Part shown: piece after piece, positions 18,899 through 28,445 of the stretch
Position numbering within the stretch: the stretch's first letter is position 1
How the letters are laid out: every line of letters begins with the position of its first letter
From: Pantoea sp. Cy-639
Lineage (GTDB): Bacteria > Pseudomonadota > Gammaproteobacteria > Pseudomonadales > Pseudomonadaceae
Length of the DNA: 64,000 nt
Assembly (NCBI RefSeq): GCF_011752525.1
Contig: NZ_VWXI01000007.1
Span: forward strand, 186,001 to 250,000
Reading direction: 5' to 3'
Translations under genes and position numbers: made by a program
Notes under the pieces: generated by a model
What the model saw: only the letters and a program-made list of their open reading frames with translations
What the model was told of the DNA's origin: nothing
Databases searched by the model: none

Positions 18899-20305
18899 CT
18901 AGCCCGGGTCGCGGAAATCAGGGTGGAAGTCGGCCGGCACGGCGACGCTGACGCTATCGCGGGTGGCGATGTCGATGCCTTCGCTGGCCACCTCGGCGAG
19001 GAAGTCGATCTGCTCCGGGGTGATCACGTAAGGCGGCAGGAAATAGACCACGCTGCCCAGCGGGCGCAACAGCGCGCCACGGCTCAAGGCATGCTCGAAC
19101 ACTTTCAGGCCGCGACGCTCCTGCCAGGGATAGGCGACCTTGCCGGCCTTGTCCTGGACCATTTCGATGGCCAGGGCCATGCCGGTCTGGCGGATCTCGG
19201 CGACATGGGCATGGTCGGCCAGGTGCGCGGTGGCGCTGGCCATGCGCGCGGCCAGGGCCTTGTTGGCCTCGATCACGTTGTCCTGGGCGAAAATGTCCAG
19301 GGTCGCCAGGGCTGCGGCACAGGCCAGCGGGTTGCCGGTGTAGCTGTGCGAGTGAAGGAAGGCGCGCAGGGTCGGGTAGTCGTCGTAGAAGGCCTGGTAC
19401 ACCTTGTCGGTGGTCAGGCAGGCGGCCAGCGGCAGGTAGCCACCGGTCAGGGCCTTGGACAGGCACAGGAAGTCCGGGCGGATGCCGGCCTGCTCGCAGG
19501 CGAACATCGTGCCGGTGCGGCCGAAGCCCACGGCGATCTCGTCATGGATCAGGTGCACGTCGTAGCGGTCGCAGGCCTCGCGCAGCAGTTTCAGGTACAC
19601 CGGGTGGTACATGCGCATGCCGCCGGCACCCTGGATCAATGGCTCGACGATCACGGCGGCAATGCTGTCGTGGTGTTCGGCCAAGGTCTGCTCCATGACC
19701 GCGAACAGGTTGCGCGAGTGCTCCTCCCAGCCCATGCCTTCGGGGCGCAGGTAGCAATCCGGGCTGGGCACCTTGATGGTGTCCAGCAGCAGCGCCTTGT
19801 AGGTCTCGGTGAACAGCGGCACGTCGCCCACCGACATCGCGGCGATGGTTTCGCCGTGGTAGCTGTTGGTCAGGGTGACGAAGCGCTTCTTCTGTGGCTT
19901 GCCGGTGTTCTGCCAGTAGTGGAAGCTCATCTTCAGCGCCACTTCGATGCATGACGAGCCATTGTCGGCGTAGAACACCCGGTCGAGCCCGGCGGGGGTC
20001 ATGGCCACCAGGCGCTCGGACAGCTCGATCACCGGCTGGTGGCTGAAACCGGCGAGGATCACGTGCTCTAGCTGGTCGACCTGATCCTTGATGCGCTGGT
20101 TGATCCGCGGGTTGGCGTGGCCGAACACGTTGACCCACCAGGAACTGACGGCGTCGAGGTAGCGCTTGCCTTCGAAGTCCTCGAGCCAGACACCTTCACC
20201 ACGGCGGATCGGGATCAGCGGCAGCTGTTCGTGGTCTTTCATCTGGGTGCAGGGGTGCCACAGGACCTTGAGGTCGCGTTGCATCCACTGATCGTTGAGG
20301 CCCAT
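18899..20305 (-). CDS. bioA: Adenosylmethionine-8-amino-7-oxononanoate aminotransferase (BioA)
   Basis: PLP-dependent class III aminotransferase that converts KAPA to DAPA in biotin synthesis, using SAM as amino donor. It has 468 residues from ATG at 20303-20305, which has an AGGAG site 8 bases upstream; a longer in-frame extension has no such support. The PLP lysine is Lys284 in CLSKALTGGYLPLA, and the Asp motif is HDEIAVGFGRTG. It is separated from the other bio genes, as is usual in Pseudomonas. Confidence 0.97.
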   Translation of the reverse strand: MGLNDQWMQRDLKVLWHPCTQMKDHEQLPLIPIRRGEGVWLEDFEGKRYLDAVSSWWVNVFGHANPRINQRIKDQVDQLEHVILAGFSHQPVIELSERLVAMTPAGLDRVFYADNGSSCIEVALKMSFHYWQNTGKPQKKRFVTLTNSYHGETIAAMSVGDVPLFTETYKALLLDTIKVPSPDCYLRPEGMGWEEHSRNLFAVMEQTLAEHHDSIAAVIVEPLIQGAGGMRMYHPVYLKLLREACDRYDVHLIHDEIAVGFGRTGTMFACEQAGIRPDFLCLSKALTGGYLPLAACLTTDKVYQAFYDDYPTLRAFLHSHSYTGNPLACAAALATLDIFAQDNVIEANKALAARMASATAHLADHAHVAEIRQTGMALAIEMVQDKAGKVAYPWQERRGLKVFEHALSRGALLRPLGSVVYFLPPYVITPEQIDFLAEVASEGIDIATRDSVSVAVPADFHPDFRDPG

Positions 20306-20386
20306 GGGCACATCTCCTGGCGGCACGGCTTGGTTAGACCGCGTAAGCCTAAGCAATGCCAGGAGGCAGGACAACCGCCCGCGCGT

Positions 20387-20872
20387 TCAGTTGCGCCGTA
20401 CCGGCTCCCATTGCAGGCCGCAGAGGTGCATCTGCCCGGCGGTCGAGGTGGTGATGTACAACCGTTGGATCCGACCTGGCAGCGCCTGCTGCACCAGCTG
20501 GCTGGCCAGGCGGCCGGGCAGGTGGTGTTTCAGGTCGTCGCCCGCCAGGACCAGCCAGTGAAAGTGACGACAACCGCGCAACGGCCAGTCGGGGTCGGGG
20601 CGCTCGATCTCCAGCAACACTTCCATGCCGGGGCTGCCTGCTTCGCAGGCGACGTAGAACTCAAGGGTGAGTCTTTCTACTTCCCGTTCAAAGCGGATCT
20701 CCACTTCACCGCCCTTGCCGATCACCAGTTCGGTGGCGGACAGTTCGTCCTCGGCCTGGAAGCCGCAGTACTGGGTGCTCCTGGACCTGATGTTGAGCCC
20801 GGCGGCGAACCACGGCTGCTGATGAACCAGCAGTTGTGGGCGTACATCGGAGAACTGTTTCTGGTAGATCAT
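20387..20872 (-). CDS. Conserved protein of unknown function
   Basis: 161 residues from ATG at 20870-20872 (MIYQKQFSDVRPQ). I do not recognise a domain. It has no signal peptide and no membrane segment. It is mostly beta-like with an aromatic-rich core (CRHFHWLVLAGDDLKHHL) and ends WEPVRRN. A longer in-frame extension beyond 20872 has low-complexity Arg/Ala/Pro content and was rejected. It lies 81 bp upstream of bioA on the same strand and is divergent from the amine oxidase gene. Confidence 0.7.
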   Translation of the reverse strand: MIYQKQFSDVRPQLLVHQQPWFAAGLNIRSRSTQYCGFQAEDELSATELVIGKGGEVEIRFEREVERLTLEFYVACEAGSPGMEVLLEIERPDPDWPLRGCRHFHWLVLAGDDLKHHLPGRLASQLVQQALPGRIQRLYITTSTAGQMHLCGLQWEPVRRN

Positions 20873-21074
20873 GTGCGGTACCTGCCTGCGGCCATCCTCG
20901 AAGGCCAAGCTTGCACCTGTGCCCGGCCCGGCAGAACTGACAGAAATACCAGTAGGCAAAGGCGCTTGATGTCGTCGTGCTGGCAGGGTGCGCGGCGCTG
21001 ACGTATTCTTAGCGCCATTTCTTCTCGGGGCTATTCTTCCCCTCTTTCTCACGACTTGACCGGAGTTCGCCGAC

Positions 21075-22925
21075 ATGGCTGCTGCTTGGGTGCGCCTGTG
21101 CGCGTTGGTATTGATTGGTGTGTCCAGTGGTGCCGCGCTGGCCAAGGACAAGACGCCGACGGCAATCGTCGTCGGTGGCGGCCTGGCAGGCCTGACCGCC
21201 GCGTATGAACTGCAGGGCAAGGGCTGGCAGGTCACCCTGCTGGAGGCCAAGCCGTCCATGGGCGGGCGTTCGGGCCTGGCCACCAGCGAGTGGATTGGCA
21301 ACAGCAAGACCCAGCCGGTGCTCAACCAGTACCTCGAGCGCTTCAAGGTCGCCACCCTGCCGGCACCGGAGTTCGTGCGCACCCCCAGTTACCTGATCGA
21401 TGGCGAGTACTTCAGTGCCGCCGACCTCACGGCAAAGCAGCCTGCCACCGCCGAGGCGCTCAAGCGCTACGAGAAGACCCTCGACGACCTGGCGCGCTCG
21501 ATCGACGATCCACTGAATCCGGCGGCCAACAGCACCCTGTTCGCCCTCGACCAGATGAACGTCTCCACCTGGCTCGACAAGCTGCAACTGCCGGCCACCG
21601 CTCGCCAGTTGATCAACCAGCAGATCCGTACCCGCTACGATGAGCCGTCGCGCCTGTCGCTGCTGTATTTCGCCCAGCAGAACCGGGTCTATCGCAATGT
21701 CAGCGACCGCGACCTGCGCGCTGCCCGTCTGCCTGGCGGCAGCCCGGTACTGGCCCAGGCCTTCGTCAAGCAGTTGAAGACCATCAAGACCAACGCGCCG
21801 GTCAGCGCCATCGTTCAGGACAAGGACGGCGTGACGGTCAAGGTCGGTGCCGTCGGCTACCAGGCCGACTACCTGGTCATGGCGGTACCGCTGCGTGCCC
21901 TGGCGAAGATCCAGATCACCCCGGGCCTGGACAACCAGCACCTGGCGGCCCTCAAGGGCACCAACTACGGCTGGCGCGACCAGTTGCTGCTGAAGTTCAA
22001 GAACCCGGTCTGGGAAAGCCGTGCGCGCATGTCCGGCGAGATCTTCAGCAACACCGGCCTGGGCATGCTGTGGATCGAGCCGGCGCTCAAGGGCGGCGCC
22101 AACGTGGTGATCAACCTGTCCGGCGACAATGCCCGCCTGCTGCAGGCCTTCGGTGACAAGCAGATGGTCGACCAGGTGCTGATCCGCCTGCACGCCTTCT
22201 ATCCACAGGCCCGGGGGGCCTTCACCGGCTACGAGGTCCGCCGCTACAGCACCGATGCTGGTACCGGCGGCTCCTACCTGGCGTTCGGTCCTGGCCAGAT
22301 CAGCAAGTACTGGCGCCTGTGGGAGCGTCCGGTGCAGCGCATCGCCTTCGCCGGCGAGCACACCGACGCGCTCTATCCTGGCACCCTCGAAGGCGCCCTG
22401 CGCAGTGGCCAGCGTGCCGCGTCCCAGGTCCAGGAACTGGCCGCCGGCAAGTCGTTCGATCCGGTCAAGGCGGCGCCAGTCGCCGCTGCTGCCGCTGGCG
22501 CCGCCGCAGCGAAGGGTGGGTTCTTCTCCAACCTGTTCGGCGGCTCGTCCGGCAAGGGCGAGCAGGCACCAGCCAAGACCCAGGCGGATCAGGGCAAGCC
22601 AGGCTTCTTCTCGCGCCTGTTCGGCGCGGACGACAAGCCCGAAACCAAGGCGGCGCCGGTTGCCAAGGCCGAAGAAACCGCGCCAGCCAGCGTTCCTGCT
22701 CCTGCTCCCGCTCAGGCAGCGCCTGCGGCGGTTGCCAAGGAAGAGCCAGCAGCGGTCAAGCCGGCTGCCAGCAAGCCTGCGCCCGCCAAGGTTGCACCGG
22801 CCCACAAGCCAGCGGCCAAACCTGTTCACAAGCCTGCTGCCAAGCCTGCACCGGTGAAGAAGGCCACCGCCAAGTCGGAGCCTGCGAAAAAGCCGGCAAC
22901 CAATAGCCAGGCCAAGGCTGGCTGA
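21075..22925 (+). CDS. Exported FAD-dependent amine oxidase with Ala/Pro/Lys-rich tail
   Basis: Flavoprotein of 616 residues. A Sec-type signal peptide (about residues 1-23, ending SGAALA) is followed at once by the FAD dinucleotide fold VVGGGLAGLTAAYEL. The C-terminal FAD signature is near residue 430 (FAGEHTDALYPGTLEGALRSG). This resembles the flavin monoamine oxidase/protoporphyrinogen oxidase family; the substrate cannot be told. From about residue 465 the chain becomes low complexity: two GFFSxLFG motifs (FFSNLFGG and FFSRLFGA), then a tail of Ala, Pro and Lys repeats (KPAAKP, KPAPVKK) like AlgP or histone H1. Confidence 0.85.
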   Translation: MAAAWVRLCALVLIGVSSGAALAKDKTPTAIVVGGGLAGLTAAYELQGKGWQVTLLEAKPSMGGRSGLATSEWIGNSKTQPVLNQYLERFKVATLPAPEFVRTPSYLIDGEYFSAADLTAKQPATAEALKRYEKTLDDLARSIDDPLNPAANSTLFALDQMNVSTWLDKLQLPATARQLINQQIRTRYDEPSRLSLLYFAQQNRVYRNVSDRDLRAARLPGGSPVLAQAFVKQLKTIKTNAPVSAIVQDKDGVTVKVGAVGYQADYLVMAVPLRALAKIQITPGLDNQHLAALKGTNYGWRDQLLLKFKNPVWESRARMSGEIFSNTGLGMLWIEPALKGGANVVINLSGDNARLLQAFGDKQMVDQVLIRLHAFYPQARGAFTGYEVRRYSTDAGTGGSYLAFGPGQISKYWRLWERPVQRIAFAGEHTDALYPGTLEGALRSGQRAASQVQELAAGKSFDPVKAAPVAAAAAGAAAAKGGFFSNLFGGSSGKGEQAPAKTQADQGKPGFFSRLFGADDKPETKAAPVAKAEETAPASVPAPAPAQAAPAAVAKEEPAAVKPAASKPAPAKVAPAHKPAAKPVHKPAAKPAPVKKATAKSEPAKKPATNSQAKAG

Positions 22926-22954
22926 CGGCTTCCGATACCTGTCGGCTCTGCCTG

Positions 22955-23008
22955 GCACAAGCCCGCCCCTGGCCGGTTCTCGCGAACCGGCCAGGGGCGG
23001 GCTTGTGC
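22955..23008 (+). terminator. Perfect 25-bp hairpin after the amine oxidase gene
   Basis: Arms 22955-22979 (GCACAAGCCCGCCCCTGG...) and 22984-23008 are exact reverse complements around a 4-base TCGC loop, followed by TTTAT. This is a strong intrinsic terminator 29 bp after the stop codon. Its inner sequence recalls the REP family. Confidence 0.8.
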
Positions 23009-23184
23009 TTTATGGTGCTCACACTGGCAAGCCTATTCCAAACGGCTATCGTTAATGTTTCCTTAATAGGAAGCTTGCACACTAAATATCGTTTTTTTCG
23101 ATTGTATGTAGCAAGTTTTTCCGCTTTTTTTCGATATGTTACGCGCTAATCTTGTGCACAGCTTTCACGGGGAAATACGCCAAC

Positions 23185-23736
23185 ATGCAACTGCGCAACT
23201 CACCTTCTCGCTATGGTCTGGTCAGTATCGTTCTGCACTGGGGCGTGGCGCTGGCGGTCTTCGGCCTGTTCGGCCTGGGGCTGTGGATGGTCGACCTGGG
23301 TTACTACGATCCATGGCGCAAGGCCGGTCCCGACCTGCACAAGAGCATCGGCCTGGTACTGCTGGCGGTGATGCTGGTACGGGTGGTCTGGCGCTTCATC
23401 AGCCCGCCGCCACCGGCACCCGCCAACCATGGCAAGGTCACCCGCCTGGCCTCCAAGCTCGGGCACCTGGCGCTCTATCTTGGGCTGTTCGCGGTGATGG
23501 TCGCGGGTTACCTGATTTCCACCGCCGACGGTGTCGGGATTCCGGTATTCGGGCTGTTCGAGGTACCGGCGCTGATCAGCGACCTGCCCGACCAGGCTGA
23601 TACTGCCGGGGTGATCCACTTGTGGCTGGCGTGGGGGATCGTGATCTTCGCCGTCCTCCATGGGCTGGCGGCACTCAAGCACCATTTCATCGACCGTGAC
23701 GCGACCCTGACACGCATGCTGGGCCGCAAAGCTTGA
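23185..23736 (+). CDS. Cytochrome b561
   Basis: Di-heme inner-membrane electron carrier, 183 residues, with four transmembrane helices. Candidate heme-ligating histidines are in [34 protein letters not shown] and [12 protein letters not shown]. The start ATG at 23185 gives the family N-terminus ([15 protein letters not shown]) and has a GGGGAAA site upstream. The preceding 130 bases are unusually AT-rich, consistent with a promoter region. The yceI gene follows 35 bp later, a frequent b561-YceI pairing. Confidence 0.95.
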   Translation: MQLRNSPSRYGLVSIVLHWGVALAVFGLFGLGLWMVDLGYYDPWRKAGPDLHKSIGLVLLAVMLVRVVWRFISPPPPAPANHGKVTRLASKLGHLALYLGLFAVMVAGYLISTADGVGIPVFGLFEVPALISDLPDQADTAGVIHLWLAWGIVIFAVLHGLAALKHHFIDRDATLTRMLGRKA

Positions 23737-23771
23737 CTCTCAACCTCAATTGCAACGGAAGGAACGTAAGG

Positions 23772-24371
23772 ATGTTGAAAAAGACTTTTGCCGCTCTGGC
23801 GCTCGGTACCGCTCTGCTCTGCGCCGGCCAGGCCATGGCTGCCGAGTACAAAATCGACAAGGAAGGCCAGCACGCGTTCGTGGACTTCAAGATCAGCCAC
23901 CTGGGCTACAGCTTCATCACCGGTACCTTCAAGGACTGGGATGGCTCCTTCAGCTGGGACCCGGCCAAGCCTGAGGCCAGCAAGATCGATGTCACCCTCA
24001 AGACCGCCAGCGTCGACACCAACCACGCCGAGCGTGACAAGCACATCAAGAGCAAGGACTTCCTGGACGTAGGCAAGTACGCCACCGCGACCTTCAAGTC
24101 GACCAAGGTCACGCCGACCGGCAAGAACGCCGAAGGTCAGCTGACCGCCGATGTCGCCGGTGACCTGACCCTGACCGGCGTTACCAAGCCGGTGGTCATC
24201 AAGGCCACCTTCATCGGTGAAGGCAAGGATCCATGGGGCGGCTACCGTGCCGGCTTCGAAGGCAAGCTGGATATCAACCGCAAGGACTTCGCACCGAAGT
24301 CGATGGACCTCGGCCCGCTGTCCGAGAAAGTCGAGCTGTACTTCGTGTTCGAAGGTGTTCAGCAGAAGTAA
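23772..24371 (+). CDS. YceI family periplasmic isoprenoid-binding protein
   Basis: 199-residue exported protein with a signal peptide (residues 1-23, [14 protein letters not shown]) and a lipocalin-like beta-barrel that binds polyisoprenoids such as ubiquinone in homologues. Family signatures are [37 protein letters not shown] and GVTKPVV. It directly follows cytochrome b561 and is closed by a clear terminator. The two may act together in membrane quinone redox chemistry. Confidence 0.95.
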   Translation: MLKKTFAALALGTALLCAGQAMAAEYKIDKEGQHAFVDFKISHLGYSFITGTFKDWDGSFSWDPAKPEASKIDVTLKTASVDTNHAERDKHIKSKDFLDVGKYATATFKSTKVTPTGKNAEGQLTADVAGDLTLTGVTKPVVIKATFIGEGKDPWGGYRAGFEGKLDINRKDFAPKSMDLGPLSEKVELYFVFEGVQQK

Positions 24372-24384
24372 TCCTGCGCGAACC

Positions 24385-24419
24385 AACAAAAACGCCGCCC
24401 ATTGGGCGGCGTTTTTGTT
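24385..24419 (+). terminator. Intrinsic terminator after yceI
   Basis: AACAAAAACGCCGCCC and GGGCGGCGTTTTTGTT form a 16-bp stem around ATT and end in a T-rich run. It is symmetric, so it can also end transcripts coming from the minus side, although the helicase gene stop is at 24474, about 55 bp away. Confidence 0.9.
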
Positions 24420-24473
24420 TACTTGCCGTTTTCGCTGGAGTTGCCTTCATCGCAGGCTATCAGCGAAAGCCCA

Positions 24474-26372
24474 TCAGCCTTTGCGGGTCAGCAGCGCCGG
24501 GCGCTCACCGCGTGGGCGGCTTGGCAGGTCGTCCAGTTGCTCTGGCGTCGGGTAACGGTCGAGCTTGGACTCCTTGCGGATGATCACTGGCGCGCTCTGC
24601 GAGTCGCGCGGGTTGCGTACGGCTGGCTCCTGACGGGGCGAGTCGTCACGACGGTTGCGACCACCGTTGTTGTCACGGCGGGCACCACCGTTGCCGCCGC
24701 CGCCGTTGCGGGGACGCTTGTCGCCGCCCTGGCCTTGACCCTGGCGCTGCTGGCCATTGCCGCGTGCCTGCCCCTGGCCTTGGCCACCGGCGTTGCGCTG
24801 CCCTTGGCCTTGCCCCTGTCCCTGACTGCTGCCGGGGCGGCGGTTGCGGCCCTGGTTCTTGGCATTCTGGTAGGGGCTGACATAGTCGGCACGGTTACCG
24901 AAATTGTCGATATCGTCGTCCAGGAACTCTTCCGGATCGCGGTCGACCGGTGCCTTCGGAATGGCTGTCTGCCCCTGGTTGGCCTGCTGCTGGCGTGGCT
25001 TCTTGTCACGTGGCTTGCGTTGCTGGCCCTGTTGCTGCTTGTCGCCGGACTTCTCCTTGTCGGCGGGCTTCTCGGCCGCAGGCTTGTTACGGCCTTTGTC
25101 CTTGCCCTTGTCCTTGCGACCGCCGCTGTCCTTGCTGCCTTCGCCGCGCGGCTGCTGGTTGCGGCCACCGCGGCCGTTGTTCTGCGGGCGCTCGCGTACT
25201 TCCGGCTTTTCTGCCTCGACTTGCGATGCATCGAAGCCCATCAGGTCGCCGTCCGGGATCCGTTGCTTGGTGACGCGCTCGATGCTCTTGAGCAGCTTCT
25301 CTTCATCCGGGGCGACCATCGAGATGGCCTCGCCCGAACGCCCGGCACGGCCGGTACGGCCGATACGGTGAACGTAGTCTTCCTCGACGTTGGGCAACTC
25401 GAAGTTGACCACGTGGGGCAGTTGGTCGATATCCAGGCCGCGGGCGGCGATGTCGGTAGCCACCAGCACTCGCACGGTGTTGGCCTTGAAGTCGGCGAGG
25501 GCCTTGGTCCGTGCGTTCTGGCTCTTGTTGCCGTGGATCGCGGCAGCGGTCAGGCCGTGTTTCTCAAGGTACTCGGCCAGGCGGTTGGCGCCATGCTTGG
25601 TGCGGGTGAACACCAGTACCTGTTCCCAGGCACCCAGGGTGATCAGGTGCGCCAGCAGTGCGCGCTTGTGGCTGGCCGGCAGGCGATAGACGCGCTGCTC
25701 GATGCGTTCGACCGTGGTGTTCGGCGGCGTGACCTCGATACGCTCGGGGTTGTGCAGCAGCTTGTCGGCCAGGTCGGTGATGTCTTTCGAGAAGGTCGCC
25801 GAGAACAGCAGGTTCTGGCGCTTGGCCGGCAGGCGGGCGAGCACTTTCTTCACGTCATGGATGAAGCCCATGTCGAGCATGCGGTCGGCTTCGTCCAGTA
25901 CCAGGATCTCGACGCGGGACAGGTCGACGCTGCCTTGGCCGGCGAGGTCGAGCAGGCGACCCGGGCAGGCGACCAGGACGTCGACGCCCTTGGCCATGGC
26001 CTGTACCTGCGGGTTCATGCCGACGCCACCGAAGATGCAGGCACTGATGAAGTTCAGGTCACGGGCGTAGAGCTTGAAGCTGTCGTGTACCTGGGCCGCC
26101 AGTTCGCGGGTCGGTGTCAGCACCAGCACGCGCGGCTGGCGTGGACCATGGCGTTGCGATTTGTCGGGGTGGCCGTCCGGGAACAGGCGCTCGAGGATGG
26201 GGAGCGCGAAGCCGCCGGTTTTACCAGTACCTGTCTGGGCGGCGACCATCAGGTCGCGACCTTGCAACACGGCGGGAATCGCCCGCTGTTGCACCGGAGT
26301 GGGCTGGGTATAGCCCGCTGCCTCGATAGCGCGGACAAGAGCCTCGGAGAGACCGAGGGAAGCAAAGGACAT
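24474..26372 (-). CDS. rhlE: DEAD-box RNA helicase, RhlE type
   Basis: ATP-dependent RNA helicase, 632 residues. Motifs in order: Q motif region TPVQQRAIP, Walker A AQTGTGKT (45-52), PTRELA, DEAD within [16 protein letters not shown] within FSATF, and [10 protein letters not shown]. After residue 400 comes a long basic Gln/Asn/Gly/Arg-rich tail ([21 protein letters not shown]-like pieces), probably disordered and RNA-binding. ATG at 26370-26372 ([10 protein letters not shown]) with AGGA 8 bases upstream is chosen over an upstream extension. It may take part in cold adaptation and RNA turnover. Confidence 0.94.
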   Translation of the reverse strand: MSFASLGLSEALVRAIEAAGYTQPTPVQQRAIPAVLQGRDLMVAAQTGTGKTGGFALPILERLFPDGHPDKSQRHGPRQPRVLVLTPTRELAAQVHDSFKLYARDLNFISACIFGGVGMNPQVQAMAKGVDVLVACPGRLLDLAGQGSVDLSRVEILVLDEADRMLDMGFIHDVKKVLARLPAKRQNLLFSATFSKDITDLADKLLHNPERIEVTPPNTTVERIEQRVYRLPASHKRALLAHLITLGAWEQVLVFTRTKHGANRLAEYLEKHGLTAAAIHGNKSQNARTKALADFKANTVRVLVATDIAARGLDIDQLPHVVNFELPNVEEDYVHRIGRTGRAGRSGEAISMVAPDEEKLLKSIERVTKQRIPDGDLMGFDASQVEAEKPEVRERPQNNGRGGRNQQPRGEGSKDSGGRKDKGKDKGRNKPAAEKPADKEKSGDKQQQGQQRKPRDKKPRQQQANQGQTAIPKAPVDRDPEEFLDDDIDNFGNRADYVSPYQNAKNQGRNRRPGSSQGQGQGQGQRNAGGQGQGQARGNGQQRQGQGQGGDKRPRNGGGGNGGARRDNNGGRNRRDDSPRQEPAVRNPRDSQSAPVIIRKESKLDRYPTPEQLDDLPSRPRGERPALLTRKG

Positions 26373-26594
26373 GGGCAATCCTGTTCTCGTGGGGGCTGGG
26401 CCCGATGGGGTGTTCTGCCTGGCGCGACGGGCATCGATGGGATGCGATCGCGTCCGGTCCAGCAGGGCGTTCACTGCGCATCCGGGAGGCGGCGGGCGGG
26501 CACCGAAGGTGAGCTGCCGCGAGTCGGGATGCCTGTTGCGAGGCCGAGCGTCCGGGCGTGAGCCGGGCGGGAATGCCCGAGTATAACAGAGCAA

Positions 26595-27377
26595 TCAGCG
26601 CGTGCTGCGTTCCTGCTGCTCAACGGCGAAAGGAAAATTGTCGGAGACGGTATAGCGGGCGTGGATGGCGGCATAGGCGGGTTCCTGCTTGAAGCGCTGC
26701 AGCGCCTCGCCGAAGGCCCTGGCCAGCTGCTCGCGGCCGGGCTTGCGGGCCAGTCCGAGGTACTGCGCCTGGCGGCTGATGACCAGTGGCAGTTCCTCGA
26801 CCTGCTGGCTGAGGTCCAGTTGCCGGAGCAGGTGGCGCCCGGCCAGGCGGTCGGTGATCAGCAGATCGATGCGCCCGCGTACCAGCTTGCCGAAGTTCGC
26901 CTCGTGGCTGGGGCCGGGCTCGCGGTACCAGCCGGGGGCCTCGTTGAACGCCGGGCCGTAGTTGTAGCCAGGCGAAGTACCGACGGTCAGGCCTGCAAGG
27001 TCGGCGAGCTGGCCGACGACATGACGGCGGGCGCTGGCCTGGTAGAGGACGAACTCGGCCTGGGACATGGGCTCCTGCGGATAGACCAGGTAGCTCTTGC
27101 GCGGCTCGAGTTCGAAGATGTCCAGCACACCGTCCGCCAGGCCCTGCTCGACCATGAGCAGGCAGCGCTTCCAGGGCAGGATCTGCCACTGCACCTCGAT
27201 GCCCAGGCGGCGGAACACTTCATTGCTGACCTCGTAGTCGATGCCGCGGGTCTGGTCGCCGTCCTGGTAGACATAGGGCGCCCAGTCATCGCTGACCAGG
27301 CGCAACCGCTCGCCCAGCGCCATCGGGCTCAGGCAGGCGAGCAGCAGGATGCAGAACAGATGGCGCAGGTCGGGCAT
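26595..27377 (-). CDS. Periplasmic solute-binding protein (amino-acid type), orphan
   Basis: 260 residues with a signal peptide (MPDLRHLFCILLLACLSPMALG) and a type II periplasmic binding fold: LVSDDWAPYVYQDGDQTRGIDYEV at the N-terminus and AGLTVGTSPGYNYG at the hinge. This is the SBP_bac_3 family that binds polar amino acids. No permease or ATPase lies nearby, so it either serves a distant transporter or acts as a sensor. ATG at 27375-27377 is chosen because it begins the signal peptide. A similar orphan lies at 50698. Confidence 0.85.
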   Translation of the reverse strand: MPDLRHLFCILLLACLSPMALGERLRLVSDDWAPYVYQDGDQTRGIDYEVSNEVFRRLGIEVQWQILPWKRCLLMVEQGLADGVLDIFELEPRKSYLVYPQEPMSQAEFVLYQASARRHVVGQLADLAGLTVGTSPGYNYGPAFNEAPGWYREPGPSHEANFGKLVRGRIDLLITDRLAGRHLLRQLDLSQQVEELPLVISRQAQYLGLARKPGREQLARAFGEALQRFKQEPAYAAIHARYTVSDNFPFAVEQQERSTR

Positions 27378-27422
27378 GGCGCGAGAGTACGCGCTCGGCC
27401 AGGGCAAGGCCAGAGGGGGCGC

Positions 27423-27488
27423 TCAGGGTTGGGTGCTGTCTAGCAGGTAGGTCTCGATGTCCTGCAGGCGCTTGCCCAGCGAGAGCAA
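27423..27488 (-). pseudogene. Possible 3' remnant of a coding sequence
   Basis: On the minus strand the sequence encodes LLLSLGKRLQDIETYLLDSTQP followed by TGA (27423-27425), a plausible amphipathic C-terminus. It has no upstream coding continuation, because the reading frame ends exactly where the palindrome at 27487-27527 begins. It looks like the tail of a small gene whose front was deleted or replaced, but it may be chance. Confidence 0.3.
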
Positions 27489-27527
27489 CAATCAAGGCCT
27501 TAGTCCAGGACTAAAGCCCTGATTGTT
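27487..27527. repeat. Near-perfect palindrome downstream of metF
   Basis: AACAATCAAGGCCTTAGTCC, a single A, then GGACTAAAGCCCTGATTGTT: 20-base arms with two mismatches. It starts 27 bp past the metF stop (27554), so it may serve as the metF terminator, although the T tract is weak. It is unlike the REP elements elsewhere in the window. Confidence 0.65.
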
Positions 27528-27553
27528 ACTTAAACAGAGGCTGGCAGGGTTTT

Positions 27554-28399
27554 TCAGCGTGGCAGCTTCAGGTTGTTCCAGATCGCCAGGCTCGGTTCGG
27601 CCTGGTTGAGGGTGTAGAAGTGCAGGCCCGGTGCGCCGCCTTGCAGCAGTTGCTCGCACATGCGGGTGATCACTTCCTCGCCGAATGCCTGGATACTGGC
27701 CGTGTCGTCGGCATAGGCCTCCAGCTGCTTGCGGATCCAGCGGGGGATCTCGGCGCCGCAGGCGTCGGAGAAGCGCGCCAGCTTGCTGTAGTTGGTGATC
27801 GGCATGATGCCGGGCACCACCGGGATGTCCACGCCCAGCTTCTGCGCGCGCTCGACGAAATAGAAGTAGCTGTCGGCGTTGAAGAAGTACTGGGTGATGG
27901 CGCTGTCGGCACCGGCCTTGACCTTGTGCGCGAAATTGGCCAGGTCGCTCTCGAAGTGGCGTGCCTGTGGGTGCATCTCTGGGTAGGCGGCCACTTCCAG
28001 GTGGAAGTGGTCCCCGGTTTCCTGGCGGATGAACTCGACCAGGTCGCTGGCATAGCGCAATTCGCCGCTGGCCATGCCCATGCCCGAGGGCAGGTCGCCG
28101 CGCAGGGCGACGATGCGCTTGATCCCGGCGGCCTGGTACTCGGCGAGCAGGGCACGCAGGTCGGCCTTGCTGTCACCGACGCAGGACAGGTGCGGGGCAG
28201 CGGGGACCTTCACTTCGCTTTCGAGCTGCAGCACGGTGTTCAGCGTGCGGTCGCGGGTCGAGCCACCGGCGCCGTAGGTGCAGGAGAAGAAGTCGGGGTT
28301 GTAGCTGGCCAGCTGGCGGGCGACACCCATCAGCTTTTCATGGCCGGCGTCGGTCTTGGTCGGGAAGAATTCGAAACTGTAGCGGCGTTCTTGTGACAT
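27554..28399 (-). CDS. metF: 5,10-Methylenetetrahydrofolate reductase
   Basis: FAD enzyme that reduces methylene-THF to 5-methyl-THF, the methyl donor for methionine synthesis. 281 residues; start ATG 28397-28399 (MSQERRYSFEFFPTK) with a GAGGA site upstream. Typical stretches are SFEFFPTKTDAG, SCTYGAGGSTRDRT, VALRGDLPSG and the FAD/substrate region AITQYFFNADSYF. It lies downstream of ahcY on the same strand, separated by a terminator, and works in the same methyl cycle as ahcY and metK. Confidence 0.97.
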   Translation of the reverse strand: MSQERRYSFEFFPTKTDAGHEKLMGVARQLASYNPDFFSCTYGAGGSTRDRTLNTVLQLESEVKVPAAPHLSCVGDSKADLRALLAEYQAAGIKRIVALRGDLPSGMGMASGELRYASDLVEFIRQETGDHFHLEVAAYPEMHPQARHFESDLANFAHKVKAGADSAITQYFFNADSYFYFVERAQKLGVDIPVVPGIMPITNYSKLARFSDACGAEIPRWIRKQLEAYADDTASIQAFGEEVITRMCEQLLQGGAPGLHFYTLNQAEPSLAIWNNLKLPR

Positions 28400-28445
28400 C
28401 ACTCGTTCCTCAAGCAGCAAACTTCAGGCAGCAAGCTGCAAGTAA

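Noticed and set aside
21009..22958. A 649-codon open frame opposite the amine oxidase
   Set aside because: It is antisense to a gene with a clear FAD fold and signal peptide. Its low-complexity Arg/Gly start reflects the Ala/Pro/Lys tail on the other strand.
24402..26561. A 719-codon plus-strand frame opposite the RhlE helicase
   Set aside because: It is antisense to a full DEAD-box gene. Its hydrophobic stretches come from the reverse of the Gln/Gly-rich tail.
27487..27527. The palindrome after metF as an integron attC site
   Set aside because: It has TAACAA-like ends but lacks the conserved core sites, and there is no integrase or cassette.
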